Part shown: positions 6,099-7,399 of the stretch, piece after piece
Position numbering within the stretch: position 1 is the stretch's first letter
Layout of the letters: each line of letters opens with the position of its first letter
DNA from: an uncultured Fimbriimonadales bacterium
Lineage (GTDB): Bacteria; Armatimonadota; Fimbriimonadia; Fimbriimonadales; GBS-DC
Direction of reading: 5' to 3'
Assembly (NCBI GenBank): GCA_937934465.1
Contig: CALGZO010000135.1
Coordinates: forward strand, 1 to 7,399
DNA length: 7,399 nt
Program-made: the position numbers and the translations under genes
The notes under the pieces: generated by a model
What the model was told of the DNA's origin: nothing
Databases searched by the model: none
What the model saw: only the letters and a program-made list of their open reading frames with translations

Positions 6099-6646
6099 TG
6101 GCGCATGTGGAAACCGCTCCGAAACTCTACGGGCTGATGGCGGAGTTCGAGACGCCCGAACAGCTCTTGGAAGCCGCGCGGCGCACACGCGACGCTGGCT
6201 ACCGTAAGTTCGACTGCTACACGCCGTTCCCCATTCACGGGCTGACCGCCGCGATGGGCGTCAAAGAGGCGAAAGTGCCGTGGACGGTGTTCACGATGGG
6301 GCTGCTCGGCGCGATTGGCGCGTTCAGCCTCCAAGTGTGGACAAGTCTGGTGGACTACCCGCTGAATGTCGCCGGGCGCGACCTGCTCAGCTGGCCCTAC
6401 TTTATCCCCATCACCTTTGAAGGCATGGTGCTGGCGGCGGCGTTCGGCGCGTTCTTCGGCACGCATATCTACAACCGCATGCTCACCTACTACCACCCCG
6501 TGTTCAATGTGCCGCAGTTCGCCCGCGCCAGCACAGACAGGTTCTTCGTGTGCATCGAAAGTAAAGACCCGAAGTTCAACCGCGACGAGGCGTATCGGTT
6601 CCTGCAGTCGCTGAACCCGATTAGCATCGCGGAGGTGCCCGAATGA
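6098..6646 (+). CDS. actD: ACIII membrane subunit ActD (DUF3341)
   Basis: ActD is a small integral membrane subunit of ACIII without cofactors that helps hold the complex together. The 182-residue product has a soluble N-terminal part starting KLYGLMAEF, then two membrane helices at about 61-82 and 103-125. Between them is the family signature YPLNVAGRDLLSWPYFIPIT (87-106), followed by a soluble C-terminal part with RFFVCIES (148-155). Length is typical. AAGGAGGTG at 6082-6090 is a near-ideal ribosome site, and the start codon shares one base with the actC stop (TAATG). Its end overlaps actE by four bases. The assignment rests on the signature plus operon position. Confidence 0.94.
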   Translation: MAHVETAPKLYGLMAEFETPEQLLEAARRTRDAGYRKFDCYTPFPIHGLTAAMGVKEAKVPWTVFTMGLLGAIGAFSLQVWTSLVDYPLNVAGRDLLSWPYFIPITFEGMVLAAAFGAFFGTHIYNRMLTYYHPVFNVPQFARASTDRFFVCIESKDPKFNRDEAYRFLQSLNPISIAEVPE

Positions 6647-7323
6647 GCAAGCATCGGTGGTTAATGGTCGGTTTACTGGGCGCGGCGGCGCTGGGGCTAA
6701 CGGGTTGCCGCACGGATATGTGGGTGCAGCAGAAGGTGAAAGCGCAGGACAGCAGCGAGTTCTTCGCGCTGACCGACCCTGTGCAAGGCTTTGACGGCAA
6801 GATTTATGGCGATAGCTCGCGCCCGATGCCCGAAAACACCATCGCACGCGGCAAACTCCAAGACCCGAACAATCCGTTCGTCACGGGCAAGGACGCCGAG
6901 GGCAACCTGCTGACGAAACTGCCGCCGCAAGTGAAGCTCACACGCGAGTTCCTAAACAAGGGGCAGGAGAAATACGACATCTTCTGCGCCCAGTGTCACG
7001 GACGCGCGGGCGACGGCAAGGGCATGATTGCTCTGCGCGGGCAGTGGCCCCGTCCCGTGCCCTCCCTCGTGCGCGAGCAACTGCTGACCCAGCCGATTGG
7101 CTACTTCTTCAGCTCGGGCAAATACGGCTTCGGCATCATGTACGGCTACGGCTCGCGCATGACCGACGAGGAACTGTGGGCGGTGGCGGCTTATGTGCGC
7201 GTGCTACAACTCAGCCAGAACGCCGACATCAAGACCCTGCCCCAAGAAGACCTTGAGAAGATAGCGCAGGCGGAGATGGCGCGCCAATCGCGTCAATCGC
7301 GCACGACAGCACAGGAGAACTAA
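6643..7323 (+). CDS. actE: ACIII monohaem cytochrome c lipoprotein ActE
   Basis: ActE is the monohaem cytochrome c subunit, which likely relays electrons to the soluble acceptor or oxidase. The 226-residue product has a short basic N-terminus, a hydrophobic run and the lipobox LTGC (19-22), so Cys22 should be lipidated and the mature protein tethered outside the membrane. One haem c site, CAQCH, is at 115-119. Met166 in GIMYGYGSRM (164-173) is the likely sixth haem ligand, with Met173 a less likely one. The helix EELWAVAAYVRVL that follows is typical of class I cytochromes. The charged C-terminal tail is Gln/Ser/Arg-rich. The start overlaps the actD stop as ATGA and follows GGAGGTG at 6631-6637. 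Confidence 0.95.
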   Translation: MSKHRWLMVGLLGAAALGLTGCRTDMWVQQKVKAQDSSEFFALTDPVQGFDGKIYGDSSRPMPENTIARGKLQDPNNPFVTGKDAEGNLLTKLPPQVKLTREFLNKGQEKYDIFCAQCHGRAGDGKGMIALRGQWPRPVPSLVREQLLTQPIGYFFSSGKYGFGIMYGYGSRMTDEELWAVAAYVRVLQLSQNADIKTLPQEDLEKIAQAEMARQSRQSRTTAQEN

Positions 7324-7325
7324 GT

Positions 7326-7399
7326 ATGGCAGCGACAACGACGACCCTCTCGGAACAGGAAGTTCGGCAGCGCATCCAGCGCGGACGCCCCATCGCGCT
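7326..7399 (+). CDS. Start of next operon gene, probably ActF (truncated by window edge)
   Basis: An open frame starts with ATG two bases after the actE stop, behind AGGAGA at 7313-7318, and runs off the right edge after 24 codons (MAATTTTLSEQEVRQR...). Spacing and ribosome site show it belongs to the act operon. In the usual A-B-C-D-E-F order the next gene is actF, the second NrfD-like quinol-binding membrane subunit. The visible residues form only a polar N-terminus and carry no diagnostic motif, so the identity rests on gene order alone. A cytochrome oxidase or SCO-type assembly gene would be the main alternative. Confidence 0.6.
   Translation, partial: MAATTTTLSEQEVRQRIQRGRPIA

Overview
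The window is from a fairly GC-rich bacterium with strong GGAGG-type ribosome binding sites. It joins the end of a CRISPR array to the first part of an operon for alternative complex III (ACIII), a quinol:electron-acceptor oxidoreductase that stands in for cytochrome bc1. ACIII with tight A-B-C-D-E order points to an aerobic respiring bacterium of one of the ACIII-bearing phyla (Bacteroidota/Rhodothermota, Chloroflexota, Acidobacteriota, Planctomycetota, Armatimonadota and others). The phylum cannot be fixed from this sequence alone. A thermophile would fit but is not shown.

Positions 1-203 hold three identical 30-nt CRISPR repeats with spacers of 37-39 nt. On the minus strand the repeat ends in ATTGAAAC, the usual Cas6-type 5' handle. 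A good sigma-70-like promoter on the minus strand (289-318) points at the array. The array is therefore probably read leftward, with its leader at about 204-282 and its newest spacer at 137-173. No cas gene is in the window. A strong GC-rich hairpin with a plus-strand T tract sits one base from the leader-side repeat.

Positions 204-811 hold no convincing gene. They carry the CRISPR leader and promoter, several inverted repeats, a rightward promoter (562-591) with a palindrome over its -10 box, and a roughly 210-nt untranslated leader with four predicted hairpins before the first act gene.

Positions 812-7399 hold one tightly packed rightward operon. It encodes a membrane-anchored pentahaem cytochrome (ActA), a Tat-exported molybdopterin-oxidoreductase-like/iron-sulfur protein (ActB), an NrfD-type quinol-binding membrane protein (ActC), a two-helix DUF3341 membrane protein (ActD) and a monohaem cytochrome c lipoprotein (ActE). 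The first 24 codons of a sixth gene, expected to be actF, run off the end. Genes overlap or are separated by 2-9 nt. Together they should oxidise membrane quinol at ActC and pass electrons through the ActB Fe-S clusters and the ActA/ActE haems to a periplasmic cytochrome c or a terminal oxidase.

The protein-coding part is conventional for ACIII. The less explained material is the 600-nt non-coding stretch between array and operon.
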